64,000 bases of DNA from Paraburkholderia lacunae. Its GTDB lineage: Bacteria; Pseudomonadota; Gammaproteobacteria; Burkholderiales; Burkholderiaceae. The stretch spans positions 1 through 64,000 of the forward strand of contig NZ_QHKS01000012.1 of assembly GCF_003353175.1 (NCBI RefSeq), in the 5' to 3' direction. A program made the position numbers and the translations under genes. Under the pieces are notes generated by a model, which worked only from the letters and a program-made list of their open reading frames with translations, made no database searches and had not been told where the DNA came from. Shown here piece after piece: positions 9,142-16,833 of this stretch. Positions within the stretch are counted from its first letter, which is position 1; each line of letters opens with the position of its first letter.

Positions 9142-10030
9142 AATGATTCCACTCGGTATCTGGGTTGACCAGTCCGTTCATTACCTGCTCGATCACGATG
9201 CAGCTACGTTTGACGCGTTCGGGCGAGCAATCGAGAGTCTTGCCGCGTTCGTCGAGCACAGCCTGCAGGCCGTGCCGATGTGGCTGATGATGGCGTTGTT
9301 CGTCGGCATCGGGCTGTGGCGCGTCGGCTGGCGTTTTGCGCTGTTTACGACCGCGTCGCTGCTGCTGATCTTCGCGACGGGCTTCTGGGACCAGACCGTC
9401 ATCACGCTCGGTCTCACGCTGTCGTCGACGATCATCAGCCTCGTGTTCGGTATCCCGCTCGGCATCTGGTCCGCGAAGAGCAAGTGGGTTGCCGCGATCG
9501 TGCGCCCAATCCTCGACCTGATGCAGACGATGCCGGCATTCGTGTACCTGATTCCGGCGGCAATGCTGTTCGGTCTCGGCCGCGTGCCGGGCATCCTGTC
9601 GACGGTGATCTTCGCGATGCCGCCTGCGGTGCGCCTGACGAGTCTCGGCATCCGTCACGTAAATCGCGAGGTTGTCGAGGCGGGGCAAGCGTTCGGCTGC
9701 ACGCCGTGGCAACTGTTGTACAAGGTGCAGTTCCCGAGCGCGCTGCCGTCGATCATGCAGGGCGTAAATCAGACGATCATGATGGCGTTGTCGATGGTAA
9801 TCATCGCGTCGATGGTCGGTGCGGGCGGCCTCGGCAACGACGTGCTCGCGAGTATCCAGCGCCTCGACATCGGTCTTGGCTTCGAAAGCGGCCTGTCGGT
9901 CGTGCTGCTCGCGATCATCCTCGACCGCATCACCGAAAGCTTCGGCCGCGCGCCGGGCATCGTGAAAGCGCCGCTGTTCTCGGGACTCAAGGGATTGTTT
10001 CGCGTCAAGCCTACAACTGCCGGGACCTGA
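9134..10030 (+). CDS. proW: Glycine betaine/L-proline ABC transporter permease ProW
   Basis: A 298-residue integral membrane protein with about six or seven hydrophobic spans. The EAA-type cytoplasmic loop that contacts ProV is at HVNREVVEAGQAFGCTPWQ. The family signature IILDRITESFGR is near the C terminus. It overlaps proV by eight bases and is presumably made on the same mRNA. With ProV and the binding protein upstream it forms a complete betaine importer feeding the GbcAB/DgcAB pathway. Confidence 0.92.
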   Translation: MSEMIPLGIWVDQSVHYLLDHDAATFDAFGRAIESLAAFVEHSLQAVPMWLMMALFVGIGLWRVGWRFALFTTASLLLIFATGFWDQTVITLGLTLSSTIISLVFGIPLGIWSAKSKWVAAIVRPILDLMQTMPAFVYLIPAAMLFGLGRVPGILSTVIFAMPPAVRLTSLGIRHVNREVVEAGQAFGCTPWQLLYKVQFPSALPSIMQGVNQTIMMALSMVIIASMVGAGGLGNDVLASIQRLDIGLGFESGLSVVLLAIILDRITESFGRAPGIVKAPLFSGLKGLFRVKPTTAGT

Positions 10031-10139
10031 TTGACTGATGGCTGGCCCGGTTCCGCCATGGCAGCGGTCGGCCGAGTACCGGCTTGCCTTGCGCCGCGGA
10101 GCCGGTGCGGCGATACCCGCTCTTCAGGAGATTGCTGTG

Positions 10140-11129
10140 ATGTCCGTTGCCGCTGAACCTGTCGCCTGCGCATCCACGGCCGCGTCTCTCGCACATTTTG
10201 GTTTTTTGGCGTTGCCGAATTTCTCCATGATCGCATTTGCGAATGCGGTGGAAGTGCTGCGCATGGCGAACTACGTCGGGCGCGCCGACCACTACCGGTG
10301 GACGATCTATTCACTCGATGGCGCACCTGTGCACGCGAGTAACCGGATTTCGGTGCGGCCGACCCAAACGCTTGGTTCCGAGCAGACGCCAGATGTGATG
10401 CTTGTTTGCGGCGGGACCCGCATTCGCGAAGTGGTTGACAAAATGCCGCGCGCGAAACTTGCAACTCTGGCAGAACGTGGACTCCCACTCGGAGGTGTCT
10501 GTACCGGTGCGTATGCGCTGATGACGAATGGACTACTCGACGGCTACCGCTGCACCGTGCACTGGGAGGACCTGGCGGCGCTGCGCGATGAGTTCCCGCG
10601 AGTTCATTTTTCCGACGAGTTGTTTGTTGTCGATCGCGATCGCCTCACGTGCACGGGTGGTACCGCTCCGCTTGACCTGATGCTGAATCTGGTCGGCGCG
10701 CGATTCGGCCAGCAACTTGCGACGCAGGTGTCAGAGCAGTTCATTCACGAGCGGATTCGCAGCGCGACCGATCTGCAGCCGATTCCGGTCGACACCCGGA
10801 TCAGCTTCTCACGCGAGGAGTTGATCGAGGTCGTGCGACTCATGGAAGCGAACATCAAGGAACCGCTCCCGCTCAAGGAGTTCACGCGGCTCGTCGGACT
10901 GTCACAGCGGCAACTGCAGCGTATGTTCAAAGCGTACCTGAACGTGTCATCCACCCATCATTATCTGACGCTGCGCCTGAAGCATGCGCGCGACCTACTG
11001 CGCACAACCGATGCCCCGATCGCGCACGTGACGGCGAGCAGTGGCTTCAATTCCCCCTGTCGTTTCAGCAAAGCCTACCGCGCGCAGTTCGGGCTTGCAC
11101 CCAGTGACGAACGAAAATCGAAGCGATGA
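10140..11129 (+). CDS. gbdR: GbdR-like AraC-family activator with amidase-like N-terminal domain
   Basis: A 329-residue regulator. The N-terminal ~200 residues form a class I glutamine-amidotransferase/DJ-1-like fold (GGVCTGAYALMTNGLLDG nucleophile-elbow region, core GVCTGAYAL). The C-terminal ~100 residues form an AraC helix-turn-helix domain (LPLKEFTRLVGLSQRQLQRM and the second helix around SSGFNSPCRFSKAYRAQFG, cores LSQRQLQRM and FSKAYRAQFG). In Pseudomonas, proteins of this architecture beside gbc/dgc genes sense betaine and dimethylglycine and activate the regulon. The ATG at 10140 has AGGAGATT upstream. An ATG at 10038 would give a poorly conserved leader. The symbol is assigned from family and context. 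Confidence 0.85.
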   Translation: MSVAAEPVACASTAASLAHFGFLALPNFSMIAFANAVEVLRMANYVGRADHYRWTIYSLDGAPVHASNRISVRPTQTLGSEQTPDVMLVCGGTRIREVVDKMPRAKLATLAERGLPLGGVCTGAYALMTNGLLDGYRCTVHWEDLAALRDEFPRVHFSDELFVVDRDRLTCTGGTAPLDLMLNLVGARFGQQLATQVSEQFIHERIRSATDLQPIPVDTRISFSREELIEVVRLMEANIKEPLPLKEFTRLVGLSQRQLQRMFKAYLNVSSTHHYLTLRLKHARDLLRTTDAPIAHVTASSGFNSPCRFSKAYRAQFGLAPSDERKSKR

Positions 11130-11299
11130 TGTTGCCGCACGACCCGACGCGCACCGCGGCGGCTGTGCACGTCATGCGTTAACGCGTGCGATTCAATGGT
11201 GTCAGCCTGGTCATCCGGCGCACCTTGCCAATCATCGTCATCGGGATCATCCCCAAACACCCTGCCTGAAATACTGGCAGGATAGGTTGATTACCCGGC
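11130..11299. other. Gap after gbdR
   Basis: 170 bases between the convergent gbdR and NHL-type frames. GC content drops relative to the betaine cluster and nothing coding or structured stands out. It marks the boundary into the accessory region. Confidence 0.4.
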
Positions 11300-11686
11300 T
11301 CAATTTTCAGTCGGCGCAATCCCTACAAGTGGCTCAATTATCGGCCGGCGTAAACATACGAAAACTGTCTTGTTGCCGTTCGGCGTGAAATGCCACACCA
11401 AATCCTCGTTGCAGGAAGCGACATAGACATCACCCTTAGACGAGAAAGCCAAACCGGAAGAGCCGTTGAGCCCACTGGCGAAAATTGTGCATTCACCTTT
11501 GGACGTAAAACGCAACAGATTGCCCGCAGACCAGTTCGCCACGTAGAGATTGCCATCTGGGTCATACGCCATGGCAACCGGCGAGCTGAGTCCTTCGTAG
11601 GCTGCAGTCGCATCCATATTCCACATGCCCCCCGATCGTTGCTGGGCTAATACAGGGTGATTCAACGAAGCTATCATTACGAGCAC
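11300..11686 (-). pseudogene. Decayed NHL/SMP-30-like secreted beta-propeller protein
   Basis: About 128 residues resembling blades of an NHL-type propeller, with repeated G-N-L-Y-V-A and G-D-V-Y-V-A strands (PDGNLYVANW, SKGDVYVASC). Real propellers need five to seven such blades; here there are two or three and the frame then stops. Upstream of the first usable start (GTG 11686 or ATG 11677) the frame continues to position 11716. It reads V-K-H-V-F-H-S-L-F-L-V-L-V-M-I-A-S, which would complete a plausible signal peptide, but its first codon is GTA. A lost start codon plus C-terminal truncation point to a pseudogene. It lies 26 bases downstream of the carboxymuconolactone-decarboxylase-like gene on the same strand. 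Confidence 0.55.
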
Positions 11687-11712
11687 CAGGAATAGGGAGT
11701 GGAAAACGTGCT

Positions 11713-12108
11713 TTACTCAGCCGGCTCCCGGGAGAAGATTTCTTTGGCCGCAAACAGTCCGTTGAGCGCAGCGGGGAAGCCGGCATAAACAGCCATTTGC
11801 ATGATGACTTCCACAATTTCTTGCCGGGAGCAGCCGACGTTACGAGCGCCGTGAATATGCACCTTCAGTTGCGGCGACGCGTTGCCCATGGCAGTGAGGG
11901 CCGCCACCACGGCGAGCTCTCGAATCTTAAGGTCAAGCCCCGGACGCGAATAGATATCACCAAACGGAAATTCAATGATCAGCTGCGCAAATTCGGGGGC
12001 AATATCTTTCAAGCTTTCGATGACTTTTTCGCCAGCTTGACCATCGACTTCCTTCAACTTCGCCCAGCCTCGGACATAGCGTTCGTTATTCATAAGATCA
12101 CCATTCAT
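11713..12108 (-). CDS. Carboxymuconolactone decarboxylase family protein
   Basis: A 131-residue small all-helical protein of the CMD/AhpD superfamily. It has the characteristic KIRELAVVAALTAMG and HIHGARNVGCSRQEIVEVIMQ helices. The Cys-x-x-Cys pair of AhpD peroxidases is absent, so it is closer to the decarboxylase-type branch, whose classical member converts gamma-carboxymuconolactone in the protocatechuate pathway; the substrate here is unknown. The ATG at 12108 has GGGAG seven bases upstream. A second ATG five codons later is possible. It is divergent from the LysR gene, the usual arrangement for a regulator and its target. Confidence 0.8.
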   Translation of the reverse strand: MNGDLMNNERYVRGWAKLKEVDGQAGEKVIESLKDIAPEFAQLIIEFPFGDIYSRPGLDLKIRELAVVAALTAMGNASPQLKVHIHGARNVGCSRQEIVEVIMQMAVYAGFPAALNGLFAAKEIFSREPAE

Positions 12109-12170
12109 AAAATCACTCCCGTGTTTGTTTCAGTGCGTCTACTGTATGTTTCACCACACGGTTTCATCCA

Positions 12171-12199
12171 ATACCTTTTCTGTGATACCTTTTCGGTAT
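12171..12199 (+). promoter_or_regulatory. LysR-type operator, ATAC-N7-GTAT, over the LysR start codon
   Basis: Positions 12185-12199 read ATAC-CTTTTCG-GTAT, an exact match to the ATAC-N7-GTAT consensus described for BenM/CatM. A direct copy of ATACCTTTTC precedes it at 12171-12180 (14-bp period), giving a second, imperfect site (ATAC-N7-GTGA). The inverted repeat runs into the ATG of the LysR gene. It fits autoregulation together with control of the divergent CMD-family gene. No binding has been shown. Confidence 0.55.
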
Positions 12200-13106
12200 G
12201 AATGAGTCAATCGATCTGCGCCAGTTCCGGTACTTCCTCGCCGTCAGCGAGGAGCTCAATTTTGGGCGGGCAGCGGCGCGTCTCTTCATTTCCCAACCGC
12301 CATTGAGCAGGCAGATCCACCAGTTGGAAGACCAACTTGGCGTTGAGTTGTTCGTGCGGACTAAGGCAGGCGTGACGCTGACGAAAGCGGGGGCGGCATT
12401 TCTGCCGGAAGCCAGGCGTACAGTGGCTCAGGCAGAGAAAGCTATTGCGGTCGCAAAGGCCGCGCGAGGTGTCGAGTGCAGTCAATTTACCGTGGGCTAC
12501 ACGACGGTATTCGATCGAAGTGCCATTCCTGATGTGTTCGCGCCGCTGCAGAAGTGCTTTCCAGATTTGCGGGTCGTCACCAAGGGCAAGCACTCGATCA
12601 GCCTCGTCCGGGATATCAAAAATGGAACGATGGATGTCGCCTTCATTGGCTTGCACACCGAGGCCAAAGGTCTCAAGGTCGAGACGCTGCTTGAGGAGCC
12701 TGTCATGGTCGCGTTGCCCGCCAGTCATACTCTGGCTCGTAAACGCCGGGTTGGGTTTGATGATCTCCGCAAGGAGCCAATATTCAGGTTTGAGCGTCGG
12801 CTGAATCCGGGCTTTTACGACCACTGCCAGGCATTCTTCGAACAGATCGACTTCAAGCCCCGCACGATTCCGGAGCCGGACGATCACCACATCCTGCTCG
12901 GTCTCATCGCAGAGGGGCAAGGCATCGCGTTCATCTCACCATCGCTTCAGAACGTCAAGCGCCAAGGCGTTGTCTTCCGACCGCTCAAGGAAGAAGGTAA
13001 GCGGCTGACCAGCGGCATCGCCGTCGCTTATTCGGAAAGTAACCAATCAGCGATCCTGGCCCAGTTCCTTGTGCTTGTAATGAATTTATCAACTTTCCGG
13101 GAGTGA
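12198..13106 (+). CDS. LysR-family transcriptional regulator (CatR/BenM-like)
   Basis: A 302-residue LysR protein. The winged helix-turn-helix occupies about residues 6-65 (LRQFRYFLAVSEELNFGRAA, SQPPLSRQIHQLEDQLG), followed by a linker helix and a periplasmic-binding-like effector domain. The DLRQFRYFLAV opening and RLFISQPPLSRQI recognition region resemble regulators of aromatic ring cleavage. An operator matching BenM/CatM sites overlaps its start codon. The divergent neighbour is a carboxymuconolactone-decarboxylase-like protein, and relics of an aromatic dioxygenase reductase lie downstream, which supports a former aromatic-degradation role. The inducer cannot be told from sequence. Confidence 0.85.
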   Translation: MNESIDLRQFRYFLAVSEELNFGRAAARLFISQPPLSRQIHQLEDQLGVELFVRTKAGVTLTKAGAAFLPEARRTVAQAEKAIAVAKAARGVECSQFTVGYTTVFDRSAIPDVFAPLQKCFPDLRVVTKGKHSISLVRDIKNGTMDVAFIGLHTEAKGLKVETLLEEPVMVALPASHTLARKRRVGFDDLRKEPIFRFERRLNPGFYDHCQAFFEQIDFKPRTIPEPDDHHILLGLIAEGQGIAFISPSLQNVKRQGVVFRPLKEEGKRLTSGIAVAYSESNQSAILAQFLVLVMNLSTFRE

Positions 13107-13372
13107 AACGGCGCGGCGTCATGCGAACCTTGATCAGGACATTTCTGTATCGACGCGCGGCCCTCTACGAGACTGCCCGGCAAGTAATCCGCATCGATGG
13201 AAAGGCCGCACGCGCAAAGTTCAAGGCGGTGAACCATCGCGACCGCAACTTCACCAGCGCCAAGCTCGAACGACGCACGCGCGACATCGAGTCAAGTATC
13301 GCTCGCTATCTCGCGGCGATGGACACAGCGGATCGTCAGGAGCCTGCAATCGCGAAGGCCAGGACAAGATCG
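13103..13372 (+). pseudogene. IS1182-type transposase relic
   Basis: A frame overlapping the LysR stop contains a block resembling the conserved middle of IS1182-family transposases: R-I-D-G-K, then KFKAVNHRDRNFTSAKLERR and SIARYLAAMDTADRQEP. The catalytic core, N-terminal part and inverted repeats are missing, and the homology stops abruptly near 13372. I read it as an internal fragment left after insertion and deletion, not a working element. The first ~20 codons of the frame are probably not transposase. Confidence 0.6.
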
Positions 13373-13410
13373 ATTCCGATGGTGACAATAGGCATGGACT
13401 TCCCCTCTCG

Positions 13411-13852
13411 CTGGATCACAAGGTGGCCTTCAGTTTTGCCGATGGAAAGACCGTGTTCTTCGATGTCGGCGCAAACGAGATCTTGCTTGACGCTGCGCTG
13501 CGAAATGGCGTGAAGATCCCATTTGACTGCCGCGAAGGCGGGGGTGAACAACGTCGGCGATCTGTGCGAGTCTGAACGGTTGAAAGGGTATATCGATCGT
13601 ATCGAGGGATTCTCATACGTTCCGGTGGTCGTGAATTCGTCGCCCGGTTGGAGCGGGAAAACGGGGTACATTCCGGATCATTTCGACACGAAGGCACTAG
13701 CCGCGCAACCTTTCGACATGTACGTATGCGGTCCGCCCCCGATGGTTGAAGCGATCAGGAAGTGGTTGACGATCTCAGGCCTTCAAGATTTTCAGCTGCA
13801 TTTCGAAAAGTTTGCGAGCACCGGAGGTCGCGAGGTGGGGTTATTTAATTGA
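13411..13852 (+). pseudogene. Collapsed aromatic dioxygenase reductase (AntC/BenC-like) relic
   Basis: Two pieces of one gene in different frames. From 13411 one frame reads LDHKVAFSFADGKTVFF then DVGANEILLDAALRNGVKIPFDCREGG, the N terminus of the [2Fe-2S] ferredoxin domain up to just before its cysteine cluster. From about 13544 another frame reads DLCESERLKGYIDRIEGFSY and then QPFDMYVCGPPPMVEAIRKW to a normal C terminus. About 230 residues (most of the iron-sulfur, FAD and NAD domains) are missing between them and the frame shifts at the join. The intact protein would have fed electrons to anthranilate or benzoate dioxygenase. Confidence 0.7.
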
Positions 13853-13873
13853 TTTTCATTATCCTGGTCATAG

Positions 13874-14338
13874 TCAGTGGCTGGAACCGGTGGTCTCCTG
13901 CACCGCCGTGGCTTGCGCGAGTTCAAGCTCGAGCCCTTCGTCGAGCCAGCCCGTGATGCCGCCGATCATCAGCTTGACCGGGCGCCCCAATTGCGCGAGG
14001 CGCAGCGCGCCGCGCGCGGCGCCGTTACAGTGCGGACCGGCGCAGTAGGTGACGAACAGCGTGTCTTGCGGATACTGCGCGAGCTTCGACGCGACGATCT
14101 TGCCGTGCGGCAGGTTGAGCGCGCCCGGCACGTGGCCCTGCGCGAACAGCGCCGGGCTGCGCACGTCGAGGAGCACGAAACCGGGCGAGCCGCCGGCGAG
14201 CGCCGCGGCGACATCCGAACAATCGGTTTCGAATTGCAGCGACGCCTGGAAGTGGGCGAGCGCGGCGGCGCTGCCGGCGGCGGGGATGGCGGTGACGGGG
14301 TTGGTGTTCGGCATGATTCGGGTTCCGGTGGAGGTCAT
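13874..14338 (-). CDS. Rhodanese-like sulfurtransferase
   Basis: A 154-residue single-domain rhodanese. The fold landmarks are FVLLDVRSPALFAQGHVPGA and the active-site loop TYCAGPHCNGAARGA, where the first Cys (CAGPHC) would carry the persulfide. The loop is longer than in GlpE, and there is a second Cys at the end of it. The start may be the first ATG or the one eight codons later (MPNTNPVT). It is divergent from the FtrA-like regulator across 72 bases, an arrangement suggesting joint regulation. Confidence 0.85.
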   Translation of the reverse strand: MTSTGTRIMPNTNPVTAIPAAGSAAALAHFQASLQFETDCSDVAAALAGGSPGFVLLDVRSPALFAQGHVPGALNLPHGKIVASKLAQYPQDTLFVTYCAGPHCNGAARGALRLAQLGRPVKLMIGGITGWLDEGLELELAQATAVQETTGSSH

Positions 14339-14410
14339 GAGCCTTCATTGTCGCGATGAGACGCGCATCGGGTAAGTGGCGTAATCGTCAATCTCCGGTA
14401 ACATCGCGCC

Positions 14411-15367
14411 ATGCACCCTCATCTCGTCGTCGCGCTGGTCTATGACCGGCTTTGCACTTTCGAATTCGGCTGCGTGACCGAGCTGTTCGCGCTCGAACGT
14501 CCGGAGCTCGGCGTGGCGTGGTATCGCTTCGCGGTGTGCGCAAGCGAGCCCGGCCCGATTCGCGCGGCAGGCGGTATTACGGTTGCCGCGCCGTACACGC
14601 TGAAGCTGCTGGATCGTGCGGACACGATCGTGATCCCCGGCTGGCGCGATGCGGACGAATTGCCGCCCGAAGCGTTGCTGAAAAGAATTCGCGCCGCCGA
14701 CGAGCGTGGCGCGCGGCTCTGCTCGATCTGCTCCGGCGTGTTCGTGCTGGCGGCGGCAGGCGTGCTCGACGGCAAGACGGTCACGACGCACTGGCGCTAT
14801 GCGGACAAATTGCAGCAGCGTTACCCGCAGCTTCGCGTGCAGCCGGATGCGCTGTATGTCGACGAAGGGCGGATCATCACCTCGGCGGGGTCGGCGGCGG
14901 GACTCGACATGCTGCTGCATCTGGTGCGGCGCGATCATGGCAGCGCGGTGGCGAACCGTGTCGCGCAACGGCTCGTGGTGCCGCCGCATCGCGAGGGCGG
15001 CCAGGCGCAGTTCGTGCCGCGTCCGATGCCGCAGGACGACAGCGGGCGTCTGGCGAAGCTGATGGATTGGGTGCGCCGGCATCCTGCTGCACCGCACACG
15101 CTGCGCTCGCTCGCCGAGCGGGCGGCGATGAGTCCGCGCACGCTGCAGCGGCAGTTTCACGACGCCACCGGCATGGCGCCATACGAATGGCTGGTGCGCG
15201 AACGTGTGGCGATCGCCCGCGAGCTGCTCGAAGCGCCAACGCCGGTGCCGATGGCGCGTGTCGCGGAACTGGCGGGCTTCGGCTCGGAAGAATCGCTGCG
15301 CCGCCATTTCCGGCGTATCGCGTTGACGAGCCCGGGCGCGTACCGCAAGAAGTTTGGCGCAGTTTGA
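14411..15367 (+). CDS. ftrA: FtrA-like transcriptional regulator (DJ-1/PfpI plus AraC domains)
   Basis: A 318-residue regulator with the same architecture as GbdR but a different subgroup. A DJ-1/PfpI-like domain spans about residues 1-190, with the elbow motif LCSICSGVFVLAAAGVLDGK (core CSICSGVF). An AraC domain spans about 215-315 (RSLAERAAMSPRTLQRQFHDATG and AELAGFGSEESLRRHFRRI, cores MSPRTLQRQF and GFGSEESLRRHF). The divergent rhodanese gene is the obvious candidate target. The name follows family usage; the effector is unknown. Confidence 0.8.
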   Translation: MHPHLVVALVYDRLCTFEFGCVTELFALERPELGVAWYRFAVCASEPGPIRAAGGITVAAPYTLKLLDRADTIVIPGWRDADELPPEALLKRIRAADERGARLCSICSGVFVLAAAGVLDGKTVTTHWRYADKLQQRYPQLRVQPDALYVDEGRIITSAGSAAGLDMLLHLVRRDHGSAVANRVAQRLVVPPHREGGQAQFVPRPMPQDDSGRLAKLMDWVRRHPAAPHTLRSLAERAAMSPRTLQRQFHDATGMAPYEWLVRERVAIARELLEAPTPVPMARVAELAGFGSEESLRRHFRRIALTSPGAYRKKFGAV

Positions 15368-15397
15368 TTACTGAGTTCGCATTGAAGGAGAATTCGC

Positions 15398-16612
15398 ATG
15401 GTCGATATCGCGCAGACTATCGCCAGTTTCAACGCAGGTCGCGACCCCGAACGGCTCGCGATGAAATACAAGCTCATGCGCAGTTCGCCGTTCGTGTTTC
15501 TGCGCGGCACCTGTCATCTGTTCTATCAGCGTCTGCCGCGCGACAAGATGCTCGACGACGCGCCGCCGGTCTGGATCTGCGGCGACATGCATCTGGAAAA
15601 TTTCGGCAGCTACAAGGGCGACAACCGCCTCATCTACTTCGACAACAACGATTTCGACGAGGCCTGCCTCGCGCCGAATCTTTACGAACTGGTGCGCCTT
15701 CTGACGAGCGTGCTGGTCGGCGCGGCCGATCTCAAGCTCAGCCGCGCGCAGGCGCTCGCACTCTGCCACACCGCACTCGACGCATACAGCGCGGCATTGA
15801 TGTTCGGCAAATCGCGCTGGATCGAAGCGGAAACCTCGGCCGGCATGGTGCGCGAATTGTTCGATGCGCTGGCAAGCCGCTCGCGGGCCGCGCATCTGGA
15901 CCGGCGCACCACGCTCAAAGGCAAGACCCGCACGCTGAAAGTGGACGGCAAGAAAGCGCTGCCGGTGAGCGACAAGGCGCGCGCCGCGGTGACGGCGTTC
16001 ATGAACACCTTCGCCGCGGGCGAACCGAATCCGGACTTCTACCGCATCATCGACGTGGCGCGGCGGATCGCCGGCACCGGCAGTCTGGGCGTCGACCGGT
16101 ACGTGATTCTCGTCGAAGGCAAAGGCTCGCCGGACGGCAACTATCTGATCGATCTGAAGGAGGCGCTGCCTTCGTCGGTGCTGCCGCATGTGCGCACGCG
16201 TCAGCCGAAGTGGCGGACCGATGCGCAACGCGTGGTCGAGGTTCAGCAGCGCAATCAGGCGGTCTCGCAGGCGTTCCTGCACGCGGTGGAATTCAGTCAG
16301 CGCTCGTATGTGCTGCGCAGTTTGCAGCCTTCGGAAGACCGGGTTGCGTTGAGAGGCTGGGACGGCGAGCTGCCGCGGCTCGAAGAGGTGATCAACAGCA
16401 TGGCGGAGCTGAGCGCGTGGGCGCATCTGCGCAGCGGCGGACGACAAGGGTCTTCGATCGCCGACGAACTGATTGCGTTCGGCAGCCGCAAGGACTGGCA
16501 GTTGCCGTTGATCGAAATCGCGGTGCGATGCGAGGCGCAGGTGGCCGCCGACTGGAAAGCGTATTGCGAAGCCTACGATGGCGGGGCTTTCAATTTGCCG
16601 GCCAAGCCGTGA
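15398..16612 (+). CDS. DUF2252 family protein
   Basis: A 404-residue cytosolic protein of the DUF2252 family, with no signal peptide or membrane segments. It has the conserved opening MKYKLMRSSPFVFLRGT, the CGDMHLENFG block near 65-75 and FDNNDFDEA shortly after. These resemble the H-G-D-x-H-x-x-N catalytic loop of aminoglycoside-phosphotransferase-like kinases, so a kinase-like fold is a reasonable inference, but no substrate is known. The ATG at 15398 follows AAGGAGAATT. It starts 30 bases after ftrA on the same strand and may be co-transcribed. Confidence 0.85.
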   Translation: MVDIAQTIASFNAGRDPERLAMKYKLMRSSPFVFLRGTCHLFYQRLPRDKMLDDAPPVWICGDMHLENFGSYKGDNRLIYFDNNDFDEACLAPNLYELVRLLTSVLVGAADLKLSRAQALALCHTALDAYSAALMFGKSRWIEAETSAGMVRELFDALASRSRAAHLDRRTTLKGKTRTLKVDGKKALPVSDKARAAVTAFMNTFAAGEPNPDFYRIIDVARRIAGTGSLGVDRYVILVEGKGSPDGNYLIDLKEALPSSVLPHVRTRQPKWRTDAQRVVEVQQRNQAVSQAFLHAVEFSQRSYVLRSLQPSEDRVALRGWDGELPRLEEVINSMAELSAWAHLRSGGRQGSSIADELIAFGSRKDWQLPLIEIAVRCEAQVAADWKAYCEAYDGGAFNLPAKP

Positions 16613-16675
16613 GATTCGTGAGGCCTTGCGCTCGGCTGGGCGCCATTTGCACGTTGTTCCAGGCTTTCTGCTGAC

Positions 16676-16698
16676 GCACGGCGCATCGTGCGCCGTGC
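16676..16698 (+). terminator. Hairpin after the DUF2252 gene
   Basis: A perfect 10-bp stem (GCACGGCGCA, loop TCG, TGCGCCGTGC) lies 64 bases after the stop. There is no uridine run after it, so it may be an mRNA-end stabiliser or a weak terminator and not a canonical intrinsic one. Confidence 0.4.
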
Positions 16699-16767
16699 AT
16701 GCCAGCGACCCATCCAGACAAACCCTGATTGCTGCGGTGAATTCGCCGCTGATATTGTTCGCGGGTC

Positions 16768-16787
16768 GTGTGGAAGCGCTTCCACAC
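16768..16787 (+). promoter_or_regulatory. Perfect LacI-type operator upstream of the GH1 gene
   Basis: GTGTGGAAGCGCTTCCACAC is a 20-bp perfect palindrome with the central GCGC that is usual for LacI-family operators. It sits 46 bases upstream of the glucosidase start. The LacI regulator encoded at 23071 is the natural candidate ligand. I saw no second copy before the transporter operon. Confidence 0.7.
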
Positions 16788-16833
16788 CAGCTTCCGCCAT
16801 ATCCGGTTCAACGACCTCAGCGTAGGAGAATCC

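Noticed and set aside
13416..13697. Minus-strand frames in the AntC relic region
   Set aside because: The opposite strand reads two recognisable pieces of a reductase; the minus frames show no homology.
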